Below are positions 1 through 8,665 of a stretch of DNA of 64,000 nucleotides, one piece after another (within the stretch, counting starts at the first letter, position 1; each line of letters starts with the position of its first letter). The notes below the pieces were generated by a model that ran no database searches, was not told the origin of the DNA, and was given only the letters and a program-made list of their open reading frames with translations. Origin of the DNA: CAZHON01 sp964534565 (lineage in GTDB: Bacteria; Patescibacteriota; Gracilibacteria; Peribacterales; Peribacteraceae); assembly GCA_964534565.1 (NCBI GenBank), contig CAZHON010000001.1, positions 631,618 through 695,617 on the forward strand, given 5' to 3'. A program made the translations under genes and the position numbers.

Positions 1-1
1 G

Positions 2-1384
2 AAACGACGCTCTCTCGCTGCAAGTCTTCTATTCGCAAGCGCAGTACCGATGGCGGTGTTCGCTGCAAGCGGAGACACACTCAGCTCTTCGTCGTCATCT
101 GTCACAGGGGAATCCTCTGCGTCTTCCATTGCTCCAGGAATCGGTTCCATCAACGTGGTGCAAGAGCCCGCAAACGGACTGACCGGGTCGTGGACACTTC
201 TTGGACCGAATAACGTTGAACACAAAGGCTCCGATCTCACACAAACAATTCCCGACCTCTCCAGCGGTCGCTACACATTCTTCGTGAATCCCCCGAGTGG
301 CGCGACTGCAACCGTTCGCATCTATGAAAATGATGTGCAACAGAAATTAGTCCCCTCTCCTCAAGCAAGCTTCAACCTCGAACCGACAAAGAACATTCGC
401 CTCTCCGTGCACTTTCAATTCACAAAACTGGGAAGCATCGCCGTCACGAGTGACCCTCTCGGCATTGAGTTTGAAATGCAGGGACCAAACAACATGGTCT
501 TCAGAGGACAAACTCCCGAGTCATTCGAAGGACAACCAGAAGGACAATATAAAGTGCAGTACTTCCCACCTAGTGGCTGTGGCAAGCCACCGGCAAAGGG
601 TGACGTTCTCGTCACTTCCGGACGTATTTCCTTCACGACCACCTTCTCCTGCAAGGCGGCAGACGCTCTCAGAGAAGCTCAGTTAAAGGGACTCTCTTCC
701 TCTTCCCGCGCAGCAGGTTCCTCTTCTTCCGTTGCAGGCAGCACCAATAGCACCTTCGTCACATTGGTCGAAAACGGACAAACGGTGATTCTCAACGATG
801 TCGCACGGAGTGATTGGTATGGTCCTGCGATCGAAGCGGTGACTAAAGCGGGGTTCATGAGTGGATACCGCGATGCCAAGGGTCAACTGACCGGACAATT
901 CGGCCCGGCAAAGAATGTCACTGTCGCAGAGCTTGCAGCTGTGGCACACAAGGTCGCAAATCTTCCAGAGATTCCGACAAAGAACCCTCCCTTCAACCCA
1001 AAGGCGAAGAAAGGATGGTTCAGTAACGTCATCAACTCTGCCGAACAACGCGGATGGACAATCTACTTCGACGCGAAGATCGATCCGAACAAGGCAGCCT
1101 CCCGCGGCGAAGTGCTTGTCACATTGATGCAGGCAATGAACATGCCGATCGATTGGCCAACCGGTTCCGTCTTTGCCGATGTGAACTTCCGCACTCCGTA
1201 CGCAGGTGCAGTCGAAACCGCGAAAAAGCTTGGGATCGTATCGGGCAAAACAGGACCCGACGGTCTCTTGAAATTCGGCGCATGGGACCCAATTAATCGT
1301 GCAGAGTTCGCCAAAATCATCACAGCGATACAGGAGTACTCCGGCAGCTCTTCTTCCAAGAAGAGCAGTGCGAGCTCAAAGTAA
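2..1384 (+). CDS. Exported protein with C-terminal SLH-like repeats (5' partial)
   Basis: The frame is open from base 2, before the ATG at 50, and the upstream residues (KRRSLAASLLFASAVPMAVFAAS) form a positively charged, hydrophobic, Ala-rich signal peptide. The true start is therefore left of the window. After a Ser-rich linker come two similar beta-type repeats (both with GPNN and a Gly-Tyr turn near their ends), another Ser-rich linker, then three SLH-like segments of about 55 residues (starting near SDWYGPAIEAV, GWFSNVIN and FADVNFRTPYAGAV). The protein ends in a Ser/Lys tail. SLH domains bind pyruvylated wall polymers; csaB lies 5 kb away. It converges on murC with a 2-bp gap. Role as an S-layer or wall protein is inferred. 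Confidence 0.75.
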   Translation, partial: KRRSLAASLLFASAVPMAVFAASGDTLSSSSSSVTGESSASSIAPGIGSINVVQEPANGLTGSWTLLGPNNVEHKGSDLTQTIPDLSSGRYTFFVNPPSGATATVRIYENDVQQKLVPSPQASFNLEPTKNIRLSVHFQFTKLGSIAVTSDPLGIEFEMQGPNNMVFRGQTPESFEGQPEGQYKVQYFPPSGCGKPPAKGDVLVTSGRISFTTTFSCKAADALREAQLKGLSSSSRAAGSSSSVAGSTNSTFVTLVENGQTVILNDVARSDWYGPAIEAVTKAGFMSGYRDAKGQLTGQFGPAKNVTVAELAAVAHKVANLPEIPTKNPPFNPKAKKGWFSNVINSAEQRGWTIYFDAKIDPNKAASRGEVLVTLMQAMNMPIDWPTGSVFADVNFRTPYAGAVETAKKLGIVSGKTGPDGLLKFGAWDPINRAEFAKIITAIQEYSGSSSSKKSSASSK

Positions 1385-1386
1385 TC

Positions 1387-2664
1387 TCACTGAGAGAGCA
1401 CTCGCTGTGCAAATCCTTGAATGGATCCCGCACCCATGCAGACGAGCACATCACCGGGTGCAAGCATGGAACGCACCAACGTGAGCGTTTGATCTAACGT
1501 TCCCGATGGGCGGGCGTCGTTGTGGCTGTGGGCTTCGACATCAATCACGAACATCGGAAGATCGAGTGTTCCATGTTCAATGTCTTTGCGAGCGACGTAG
1601 ACATCTGGAAAGAGAACGATATTCGCGTCCTCAAAGGCACTGACAAAATCATCGTAGAACGAAAGTGCGCGATCGTGGGTGTGGTGTTGGAACACGCACA
1701 CAATGCGTCGATCAGGATACCGTTCTTTCATGGCAGAGAGCGTCGCATGAATCTCTGCAGGATGATGAGCATAGTCATCGATGACCGTCACGCCGTTGGG
1801 TAATTCTCCGACCACTTCCATCCGTCTCCATGTCCCCGAAAATCCTTCGAGAGCGTTGCGGACAGACTGTTCTCCCAATCCCAATTCCAATGCAGCCGCG
1901 ATCGCCAAACGTCCGTTCTGCCGCATATGTTCGCCGGGAACCTCCATCGCGGGCGGAGTGAGAAGATCGGCATTGATCACTTTTTTCCCCGCCTTCTCCA
2001 CAGTCTCCAGTGCTGCCTTGTCCCCTCCGTGCACAATCACTTGGCCACCTGCAGGCAACAGTTTGAAGAATTCCACGAACGCCTCTCGATACTCCTCAAT
2101 TCCTTTATAGGCATCGAAGTGATCTCCATCGATCGTCGTAAGCAACACGAGATCGGGTGAGAGAAAATGGAAGGATCGTCGATACTCGCACGCTTCCACA
2201 ACAAACACATTACTGTTTCCCCGTCTCCAGTTTCGTCCTCCGAGCTCCTTCATTTTTGTTCCCACAACCACACTGGGGTCTTTTCCTTCCTCAATAAGAA
2301 TACGACTGAGCATTGCGGTCGTCGATGATTTTCCGTGCGTGCCGCACACCGCAATAACAAAAAAATCTTTCGTCAGTTCGCCCAGCGCGTGGAAGTAGGA
2401 AATGCTTCGGATATTCAACTCGCGCGCTTTTTTTCTTTCGGGGGCGTCCTCCGGGACGGCCTCGGAATACACGAACAAATCCATTCCCTCCTGTACCCCC
2501 GAACCATCTTGGTTGAGAACGATCGAAATTCCCTGACTTCGCAAATCATCAAGCAAGGGACTGTCGCTGCGGTCGCTGCCGGTGACGGAATGACCCGCTG
2601 CGTTTTGGACTGCGGCATACGCCGAGAGTCCGATACCGCCGATACCACTACAGTAAATCTTCAT
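1387..2664 (-). CDS. murC: UDP-N-acetylmuramate--L-alanine ligase MurC
   Basis: Cytosolic Mur ligase adding L-Ala to UDP-MurNAc, the first stem-peptide step. Visible are the N-terminal Rossmann motif GIGGIGLSA (7-15), the ATP P-loop GTHGKSST (108-115), EACEYRRSF (157-165) where most families have EADESD, the DH pair at 181-182 and the C-terminal-domain motif DDYAHHP (296-302). At 425 residues it is somewhat short for MurC. Mpl is the main alternative, but no tripeptide-ligase context is present. A TAAAAT hexamer lies 12 nt before the ATG, and the divergent FtsB-like gene starts 46 bp away. Confidence 0.88.
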   Translation of the reverse strand: MKIYCSGIGGIGLSAYAAVQNAAGHSVTGSDRSDSPLLDDLRSQGISIVLNQDGSGVQEGMDLFVYSEAVPEDAPERKKARELNIRSISYFHALGELTKDFFVIAVCGTHGKSSTTAMLSRILIEEGKDPSVVVGTKMKELGGRNWRRGNSNVFVVEACEYRRSFHFLSPDLVLLTTIDGDHFDAYKGIEEYREAFVEFFKLLPAGGQVIVHGGDKAALETVEKAGKKVINADLLTPPAMEVPGEHMRQNGRLAIAAALELGLGEQSVRNALEGFSGTWRRMEVVGELPNGVTVIDDYAHHPAEIHATLSAMKERYPDRRIVCVFQHHTHDRALSFYDDFVSAFEDANIVLFPDVYVARKDIEHGTLDLPMFVIDVEAHSHNDARPSGTLDQTLTLVRSMLAPGDVLVCMGAGSIQGFAQRVLSQ

Positions 2665-2710
2665 AGGGAAGTGACAATTTTAGAGGAGAACGTGTACCCT
2701 TGCGACCTGC

Positions 2711-3160
2711 ATGAGATTTCGCCCGGACATTGAACCAATCAGCAAGCAGCTTACGATCGTCGTGGGCCTGACCGTCGTGGGCTTCATGGCGTTCGGACTT
2801 GCGCTGTCATTCTACAGGAACATCCTCTTTGAACAGACCCTAACTGAGCTTGCCGTCCAGAACGAAAAAATCGCGAAGGATATTGAGAAGGGGTACCAAG
2901 ATTTGGAGTACTACGCATCCAATCAATATAAGGATAAATACGCGAAAGAAAACCTACGTCGCATTAACCCGGGAGAGAAGGTTCTCATGATTACCGAATT
3001 ACCCCCTCCCATTGTCCCAACGCCCGAAATGACCGCCCAAGAGCAAGAGCGCCAGGAGGCCGCCTACCAAGAACTTCTTCGCCAAATGCCGGTCTTGGAC
3101 CAGTGGAAGCTCTACCTCTTCAATCGTGAAAAAGTGGAGGATCTGAAGAAGGGTCTGTGA
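2711..3160 (+). CDS. FtsB/DivIC-like septum formation initiator protein
   Basis: 149 residues: short cytoplasmic N-terminus, one membrane segment (about 14-36), then a helical, coiled-coil-prone stretch and the family-like element YKDKYAKENLRRINPGEKV followed by a hydrophobic tripeptide. This layout matches the FtsB/DivIC septum-initiator family, which bridges division proteins at the septum. A Pro/Glu/Gln-rich tail of about 50 residues extends beyond the usual end. TACCCT lies 10 nt before the ATG. It is divergent from murC and stops at a TGA, which supports the standard code. Family assignment rests on architecture more than on strong identity. Confidence 0.6.
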   Translation: MRFRPDIEPISKQLTIVVGLTVVGFMAFGLALSFYRNILFEQTLTELAVQNEKIAKDIEKGYQDLEYYASNQYKDKYAKENLRRINPGEKVLMITELPPPIVPTPEMTAQEQERQEAAYQELLRQMPVLDQWKLYLFNREKVEDLKKGL

Positions 3161-3222
3161 GAGATCGCCGAGCTTTGCCTTGCCATAGGCCATTTTGTCG
3201 TCCAGAATGCCGCGCACAACGT

Positions 3223-3299
3223 CGCGGGGTAGAGCAGCCCGGTAGCTCGCAAGGCTCATAACCTTGAGGTCGTAGGTTCAAATCCTACCCCCGCAACCA
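3223..3299 (+). tRNA. Initiator tRNA-fMet (CAT)
   Basis: A 77-nt cloverleaf with anticodon CAT at 3257-3259. It begins CGCGGGG and ends CCCCGCA-ACCA, so position 1 C faces A72. That mismatch, plus the run of G:C pairs in the anticodon stem region and the D-arm sequence AGCAGCCCGGTAGCTCG, marks initiator rather than elongator tRNA-Met. CCA is encoded. Confidence 0.95.
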
Positions 3300-3320
3300 A
3301 ATTCTTCGGTAAAAAAGCTA

Positions 3321-3348
3321 TTGCAACCGAAAAAAAGCTCAGTAAACT
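3321..3348 (+). promoter_or_regulatory. Promoter of rpmA
   Basis: TTGCAA at 3321-3326 and TAAACT at 3343-3348 are separated by 16 bp. The start codon follows the -10 by 9 nt, so the expected transcript starts only a few bases before the ATG. Confidence 0.6.
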
Positions 3349-3357
3349 ACCTCCGCT

Positions 3358-3642
3358 ATGGCACACAAGAAAGCCGGTGGGCTTACCAGTAACGGCCGAG
3401 ACAGTAATGCGAAACGCCGCGGCGTAAAGCGCTTCGGTGGGCAGGTCGTGAACGCAGGAGAAGTACTCATCCGCCAGAAGGGAACATGGTTCAAGGCCGG
3501 TGTGAACACATACGAATCCAAGGATTGGACAATTCACGCAGCCGTCGCAGGTCAGGTGAAGTTCAGCAAGCGCAAGATGTCCCAGTTCACAGGTCACCAG
3601 AAGACCTACACTGTGGTGCACATCGAACCTGTAAAGGCGTAA
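3358..3642 (+). CDS. rpmA: 50S ribosomal protein L27
   Basis: 94 residues starting MAHKKAGGLTSNGRDS and containing KRRGVKRFGGQVVNAGEVLIRQKGT, the classic L27 core. The N-terminal tail reaches the peptidyl-transferase centre of the large subunit. It starts directly with MAHKKAGG, so there is no cleavable N-terminal extension of the Firmicutes type. L21 (rplU), the usual partner, is not adjacent. Promoter TTGCAA (3321-3326), 16 bp, TAAACT (3343-3348), then 9 nt to the ATG, giving a near-leaderless mRNA. Confidence 0.97.
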   Translation: MAHKKAGGLTSNGRDSNAKRRGVKRFGGQVVNAGEVLIRQKGTWFKAGVNTYESKDWTIHAAVAGQVKFSKRKMSQFTGHQKTYTVVHIEPVKA

Positions 3643-3704
3643 GCACAAAAGGAGACGCGATGATTTTGAATACCGATTTTTATTTGCTCAGGTAAACTTT
3701 CTCC

Positions 3705-4391
3705 ATGTTCGACGAATTTGGTTCAGAGTCGTTTGCGCCATCGGAAGATGGCGGCCAGGCAAGTGAAGGATTGAGCGAAGCGGCAAAGGCTCGTTTTGCA
3801 GGACAGGCAGCAGGTGCGGCCCAAGTGCGCGCCCAAGCACAGAAAGCAAAGAAGCGTGATGATTCTGTCGCAAATGCGATCATCGCCTTTCTCACCGATA
3901 AGCAGAAGCAACACCTCGCGACTCTCATCGCTCGCATTGTGGAGCGTGATTGTCCGTCTCCCTTCCTTCTCGCAATTCTGTCACTCATTAACCCGACCTG
4001 TCTCAAGACCTACGACGAGTACGCACGCGAGAACCAAGCACCAACGAGTGACGAAACGATGCCTGCCCTCCAACTCCCGCACCTTTCTCAGGAACGAGCA
4101 ACGGAGCTGGCCGAATGGACGATTCGTGTGTCACAAGCGCTCGCAATGGATCCCGAGCGCATCATCCGTTCATTGCTCCAAGACGACCAGAACTTTGACC
4201 CGACATTGCTCCAACTGATGACGTTCGTGATGGAAGAATTCCTCCACATGCATGCAAAGGACGCTCCGTACGAAAAACTGCAACCGGTCGCCGCGATGAT
4301 TTTGCAGTCTCTCTTCGAGCCACACATGGGAAATCTCGAGCTCACGCAGATTGAGAGTGAAGAATCAGAGGAAGATACGATTCGCGAGTAA
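3705..4391 (+). CDS. Hypothetical cytosolic protein
   Basis: 228 residues, no signal peptide or membrane segment. The N-terminus is acidic and Gly/Ala/Gln-rich with an Ala-Gln helical stretch (about 30-50). The middle has two helical blocks (AIIAFLTDKQKQHLATLIARIVERDCPSPFL truncated here to its first part, and a later ATELAEWTIRV region), and the C-terminus is very acidic. I do not recognise a family. TAAACT lies 6 nt before the ATG. It converges on lepA with a 1-bp gap. Confidence 0.7.
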   Translation: MFDEFGSESFAPSEDGGQASEGLSEAAKARFAGQAAGAAQVRAQAQKAKKRDDSVANAIIAFLTDKQKQHLATLIARIVERDCPSPFLLAILSLINPTCLKTYDEYARENQAPTSDETMPALQLPHLSQERATELAEWTIRVSQALAMDPERIIRSLLQDDQNFDPTLLQLMTFVMEEFLHMHAKDAPYEKLQPVAAMILQSLFEPHMGNLELTQIESEESEEDTIRE

Positions 4392-4392
4392 T

Positions 4393-6207
4393 TTATCTCT
4401 GGAGAACACTCAAGAATGCCTCCTGGGTCAGAGTCACCTTTCCCATCTGTTTCATACGTTTCTTTCCCTTCTTTTGCTTATCGAGGAGCTTATTTTTACG
4501 TGTCACGTCTCCTCCGTACAAATACCCCGTCACATCCTTTCGCATCGCACCAATCGTCTCACGGGCAACCACTTTGGAACCGATCGCTGCTTGAATGGGG
4601 ATTTCAAACTGCGCCTTGGGAATGACTTCTTTCAATTTTTTACACACAACGGCACCGACATCATGCGCTTCACTGCGGTGCACAATCGTGGAGAGGGCAT
4701 CGGCAGGATCTCCCAGGAGGAGGATCTGCAATTTCACCAAATCTCCGGAACGGTACCCAAGCGGCTCGTAACTCATGGAACCGTACCCTTCGGTCCCCGA
4801 CTTCAACTTATCGAAGAAGTCCAAGACGATTGCAGCGAGCGGCATTTCAAAGGTCTGAAGCACGCGTTCGGTATCGAGGTATTCCATCGTTTTATAAATT
4901 CCGCGGCGCTTTTGGGTAAGATCCATCACCAGCCCCACATCGATCGCACGGCTGACAACCTCGAGGAGTACCCATGGCTCACGCACTTCTTCAATCACGA
5001 CGGGATCCGGGAAATCAGCCGGGTTGCTGATGCGGGCGACCGTCGGCTCGCCTTCTTTGATTAGGGATGCACGAACGTATTCTCCAATATTCCGGGCAGA
5101 CAATTTCACCTCAAAAAGCACACTTGGGGCCGTAATAATGAGATCACAGTCATATTCGCGCTCCAGGCGCTCTTGGATGATATCCATGTGCAAGAGACCC
5201 AAGAACCCGCAGCGGAACCCGTTTCCCAGTGCGGCATTCTGCTCCGGTTCCATGGTGAGGGCGGCGTCATTCATCGACAGCTTTTCGAGTGCATCGCGAA
5301 GGTCCGGGTATTCATCTGCTTCGGAGGGATACAGTCCCGCAAACACCATCGGCTGCACCTGTTTGTACCCGGGCAACATCGCAAGGTCGGGTGATGAACC
5401 GATCGTGTCTCCCACACGAACTTGGCGAACGTCTTTCAGTCCGGTGACGACGTAACCAATCTGTCCTTCATGCAGCTCCTTGTCCGAAATATATTTCGGT
5501 GCGAAGAACCCCACATCCTGCACTTCGCACGGCGTCTTCGTTCCGAGGAAATGAATCTTCTGTCCTTTCTTGAGGACTCCATCAATCACACGAACGTACG
5601 CAACGGCACCACGGTAACTGTCCATCACTGCATCGAAGATCAGCGCTCGAGCCGATCCCCCACTCACACCCGGAGTTGGAGGTGGAATTCGCTCAATAAC
5701 CGCATCCAGAAGCTCCGGAACTCCCCTGCCCTCCTTGGCGGAAATCATCAAAATATCCTCTTTTTTGCACCCGATCAGCTTCATGACCTCTTCACTGATT
5801 CTCTCCGGATCGGCAGCCGGAAGATCGATTTTATTGAGCACCGGGATGATGGTGAGATTGTGTTCGAGTGCCATCGTGAGCACGGCGATCGTCTGAGCCT
5901 GCACTCCTTGCGACGCATCGACGAGCAACACGGCACCTTCGCAGGCAGCGAGCGAGCGACTGACTTCGTAACGGAAATCGGTATGACCAGGTGTATCGAT
6001 GAGGTTCAACTCCACTCCCTTATAGTTCATGCGCACCGGAGTGAGTTTAATGGTGATTCCGCGTTCGCGCTCCAAATCGAGCATGTCGAGAGTTTGTGCC
6101 TTCATTTCACGCTTCTGCAACGTTCCCGTGATTTCGAGCATGCGATCACTGAGGGTCGATTTTCCGTGATCGATATGCGCAATGATGCAGAAGTTACGAA
6201 TATCCAT
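4393..6207 (-). CDS. lepA: Elongation factor 4 (LepA), ribosome-associated GTPase
   Basis: Translational GTPase that back-translocates stalled ribosomes. G1 is AHIDHGKST (10-18), G2 region RGITIK, G3 DTPGHTD and G4 NKID, followed by EF-G-like domains and the LepA-specific C-terminus (Lys-rich, ending KVTLTQEAFLSVLQR). An in-frame ATG exists at 6219, but TACCAT at 6218-6223 overlaps it and sits 10 nt before the ATG at 6207, which gives the normal LepA N-terminus MDIRNFCIIAHIDHGKS. The start at 6207 is preferred (604 residues). csaB ends 42 bp upstream. Confidence 0.95.
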   Translation of the reverse strand: MDIRNFCIIAHIDHGKSTLSDRMLEITGTLQKREMKAQTLDMLDLERERGITIKLTPVRMNYKGVELNLIDTPGHTDFRYEVSRSLAACEGAVLLVDASQGVQAQTIAVLTMALEHNLTIIPVLNKIDLPAADPERISEEVMKLIGCKKEDILMISAKEGRGVPELLDAVIERIPPPTPGVSGGSARALIFDAVMDSYRGAVAYVRVIDGVLKKGQKIHFLGTKTPCEVQDVGFFAPKYISDKELHEGQIGYVVTGLKDVRQVRVGDTIGSSPDLAMLPGYKQVQPMVFAGLYPSEADEYPDLRDALEKLSMNDAALTMEPEQNAALGNGFRCGFLGLLHMDIIQERLEREYDCDLIITAPSVLFEVKLSARNIGEYVRASLIKEGEPTVARISNPADFPDPVVIEEVREPWVLLEVVSRAIDVGLVMDLTQKRRGIYKTMEYLDTERVLQTFEMPLAAIVLDFFDKLKSGTEGYGSMSYEPLGYRSGDLVKLQILLLGDPADALSTIVHRSEAHDVGAVVCKKLKEVIPKAQFEIPIQAAIGSKVVARETIGAMRKDVTGYLYGGDVTRKNKLLDKQKKGKKRMKQMGKVTLTQEAFLSVLQR

Positions 6208-6249
6208 GGGCGCGCACATGGTAGCTGCTAAAACACCCTCTCTCCAGCA

Positions 6250-7212
6250 TCAAATAGCCATTTTTCCTTGATTCAGCGCATCGCGAAGGGCGTCTTGGCC
6301 CACTGTTACTTTTGTCATCAATTCATCAACCGAACGTTCGCCGGTCGCATACGGAAGGAGCGACGACAACTTGTCCCCGGGCTTCTGAGGAACGATGGTC
6401 ACGGGAACACCAAGTCCAAGGGCGGCAAGCGCTCCGTGGTATCGCTGGCTCACGACGTGTCCCGAGTGTGCGAGTGTTTCCAAAAGTTCGACAAATGTTT
6501 GCATCGGTTTCACGGTCGCAGTTGGATGGAGCTTCAAGAGAGCGGCGGCACATGCCTGTTCTTCGGGGTCACCGGGTTGAAGGAGAAGGATATCGATTGA
6601 TTGCCAATCACCTCTATCGAGTTCCTTTTGACACAGTTCCGCAAACTGAAGACTCGAATTGAACCGTGGAATTATGCTGAATACATTCTTTGATCCATCA
6701 CCTATTTTTTTGGCTCTACAGAGCGAAAATACTGGGTCAAAAGTTTGAACAATTTTTAGGTTCTCTGCGAGACTTTGTGCGCACAGGAGTGACTCACCAT
6801 CTCGAACAGAAATGAAGGCAGCATGACGAAGAACAAATGCCGTCCACCATCTGGCACCCGAGCTTTTTACAGGACCGATTCCCTGGAACGCCAGGAAGAT
6901 CTTCTTTCGAAACATCACAGCTACAAGGACGTGAAATCCCCAGAGTCGTGGCGCCTTGGTCGATTCACTGTCGGTGAAGAGCGACCCTCCACCAAACACA
7001 ATCGCATCGCATCGAATATACGCACCAAGAGTCTTCCACCAGGGCTTGAACAATGACCGAACGCCAAACGGCAGACGTGGGTACTCCCCTTTCTGCGGGT
7101 TTGCAGAGAGCACCATCCACTCAATACGTGGATAGGAGGACAGGAAGTAATCCTTGAGAGCCTCGTCCCCGACATTCGAAACGCCGTAGTTACCGATCAG
7201 AAGTGCTTTCAC
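6250..7212 (-). CDS. csaB: Polysaccharide pyruvyl transferase (CsaB-like)
   Basis: CsaB-type enzymes transfer pyruvate from phosphoenolpyruvate onto a wall polysaccharide, creating the ligand for SLH domains. The N-terminus reads VKALLIGNYGVSNVGDEAL, the family's nucleotide-fold start. FGGGSLFTD, GIGPV and SVRDGES follow, and near the C-terminus SQRYHGALAAL, typical of pyruvyl transferases. The longer frame opens with a TTG at 7257, but TATGAT at 7219-7224 sits exactly 6 nt before GTG 7212, giving 320 residues. The SLH-like protein at the window start is the obvious functional partner. Confidence 0.82.
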   Translation of the reverse strand: MKALLIGNYGVSNVGDEALKDYFLSSYPRIEWMVLSANPQKGEYPRLPFGVRSLFKPWWKTLGAYIRCDAIVFGGGSLFTDSESTKAPRLWGFHVLVAVMFRKKIFLAFQGIGPVKSSGARWWTAFVLRHAAFISVRDGESLLCAQSLAENLKIVQTFDPVFSLCRAKKIGDGSKNVFSIIPRFNSSLQFAELCQKELDRGDWQSIDILLLQPGDPEEQACAAALLKLHPTATVKPMQTFVELLETLAHSGHVVSQRYHGALAALGLGVPVTIVPQKPGDKLSSLLPYATGERSVDELMTKVTVGQDALRDALNQGKMAI

Positions 7213-7276
7213 GTCCAAATCATACGGCAAAACTTCTCGCTCCGCTCGACGTGACAATTGAAGTTGAGACTCGTAC

Positions 7277-7753
7277 TTACTCAGCTGCTGGAGCCTCAGA
7301 TGCTGCCTCTGCGACAGGCTCTGCTGCTGTTTCGGTCACAACCTCGGCCTCTGGTGCCTTCTCAACGGCAGGAGGAGCGACGGAAGCGAATTCATCAGCA
7401 CTTGTGAAGCGCTCGGACAAACGAGCGGACTTTCCAGCGCGACCTCGGAGGAAGAACAACTTGGCGCGGCGGACTGCAGCAACCTTCTTCACTTCGACCT
7501 TCTCAATTGTTGTGGCAAAGAATGGGAAAACCTTCTCGACTCCAACACCGGACACAACGCGGCGAACCGTGAAGCTGCGGTCTGTTGGAACGTGTCCGTT
7601 GTGCACGGAAATCACGAGTCCTTCGAAGATCTGTGTGCGCTCCTTTTCTCCTTCTTTAATACGCTCGTGGACGCGAACGGTGTATCCAGGTTGGATATCC
7701 GGCAACGCGCGAGCGAACTGTTTGGCCTGGTCGTGGAGAATCTGGGATGGCAT
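7277..7753 (-). CDS. rplS: 50S ribosomal protein L19 with acidic Ala-rich tail
   Basis: Residues 1-115 are L19: GYTVRVHERIKEGEKERTQ, FEGLVISVHN, SFTVRRV..GVGVEKVFP and VRRAKLFFLRGRAGKSARL. L19 sits at the 30S-50S interface. Residues about 122-158 are an extra Ala/Glu/Pro-rich, strongly acidic tail that ordinary L19 (about 115 residues) lacks. TACCTT lies 12 nt before the ATG. csaB follows 64 bp downstream on the same strand. Confidence 0.95.
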   Translation of the reverse strand: MPSQILHDQAKQFARALPDIQPGYTVRVHERIKEGEKERTQIFEGLVISVHNGHVPTDRSFTVRRVVSGVGVEKVFPFFATTIEKVEVKKVAAVRRAKLFFLRGRAGKSARLSERFTSADEFASVAPPAVEKAPEAEVVTETAAEPVAEAASEAPAAE

Positions 7754-7816
7754 AGGAGCCGAGGAAAGGTACAGACGAAGGAGACAGCTGTCAAAGGAGA
7801 AATAAAGAGACGGGGC

Positions 7817-8410
7817 TTAGCGGCGGCCCTGGGCGTCTGCAATCTCCTGTGCAATATGGTTCTGAACTATGAGATGGCGTGGATCGTTAAGGATTTCCTG
7901 CACGAATCGGTCCTTTAGACTGAGGCGATAGAGGAAGTCTGCTTCCGGGAAAATAGAGTACTTCACATGCTTGTACTGTGGGTCTTGGGTCAGAAGAGCT
8001 TCCAAAAGTTCCTTCTTCACATCGCCGACCAACAGAAGATCGACCTTGCTCTCCGTTCCACAGAAGCTTCCCGCAAGAAGAATGAGGCGCACACCCTGGA
8101 GAGTCTTGAGCTGATTGATGAGAGGACTTTCTCCCTGAACGGATTTTGCGAACAAACTTCGAAGGTCTGCATAGAGGGCGAAGTCTTCATCTGCCTTGTA
8201 GTACTTTTTTCGATTCTTATGACGCGCCTTCACAAGCCCGATGCGGCGAAGGTTCTCCAATTCACGGCGAATGGAGTTAATTTGCTCGTTCAAAAGACGT
8301 GTGAGCTCACGAATGAAGTACTCTTCTTCTGGGTGCAATAAAAATGTAGACAGAAGCTTCACTCGCGTTTGCGAGCTAAAGAGTGCCTTCAAAATTGCGG
8401 CAGACGCCAT
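7817..8410 (-). CDS. Winged-helix transcriptional regulator with nucleotidyltransferase-like C-terminus
   Basis: Residues about 5-75 form an ArsR-like winged helix (LFSSQTRVKLLSTFLLHP, FIRELTRLLNEQINSIRRELENL, then the basic wing RHKNRKKYY). The C-terminal half has AGSFCGTESKVDLLLVGDV, resembling the GS..D.L motif of nucleotidyltransferase-like domains seen in some regulators of this type. TACTAT (8419-8424) is 8 nt before ATG 8410; an earlier in-frame GTG at 8416 is less likely. An inverted repeat GTAGT/ACTAC (8422-8436) overlaps the -10, suggesting autorepression. The divergent VirB6-like gene is 255 bp away and could be a target. Confidence 0.75.
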   Translation of the reverse strand: MASAAILKALFSSQTRVKLLSTFLLHPEEEYFIRELTRLLNEQINSIRRELENLRRIGLVKARHKNRKKYYKADEDFALYADLRSLFAKSVQGESPLINQLKTLQGVRLILLAGSFCGTESKVDLLLVGDVKKELLEALLTQDPQYKHVKYSIFPEADFLYRLSLKDRFVQEILNDPRHLIVQNHIAQEIADAQGRR

Positions 8411-8421
8411 GTTCACAAATA

Positions 8422-8436
8422 GTAGTCATGTACTAC
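8422..8436. promoter_or_regulatory. Putative operator overlapping the regulator's -10
   Basis: GTAGT (8422-8426) and ACTAC (8432-8436) form a 5-bp inverted repeat around a 5-base centre. The repeat overlaps the TACTAT hexamer (8419-8424, minus strand) that serves the winged-helix gene. The position fits autoregulation. Confidence 0.4.
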
Positions 8437-8665
8437 CCCTTAGTGCAAGAAATTTACTCATTTTTGTGATCATAGGATGTGAACACGTTTTTTGGCTTAT
8501 TTAAAACAAAATAATTGATTTATACCCATGAATTTAGGACAGATTGAACAAATTTTGTACTCTACATTTAAGGGGTTTTATGTTCTAACAACGAGAAACG
8601 CCTCTTCTCGCCAATCCACGATCCTGAGGATTGTTGAAAAACCCGTTCTGTGATAGAATGATGGG

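Noticed and set aside
3660..3695. 11-codon ORF after rpmA with a good AAAAGGAG upstream
   Set aside because: Too short to support as a gene. Its stop codon lies in the TAAACT promoter of the next gene, and the same AAAAGGAGACG string also forms half of the dut terminator, so it may be chance.
4351..6231. Two long plus-strand frames across lepA
   Set aside because: Antisense to LepA; no homology-like motifs.
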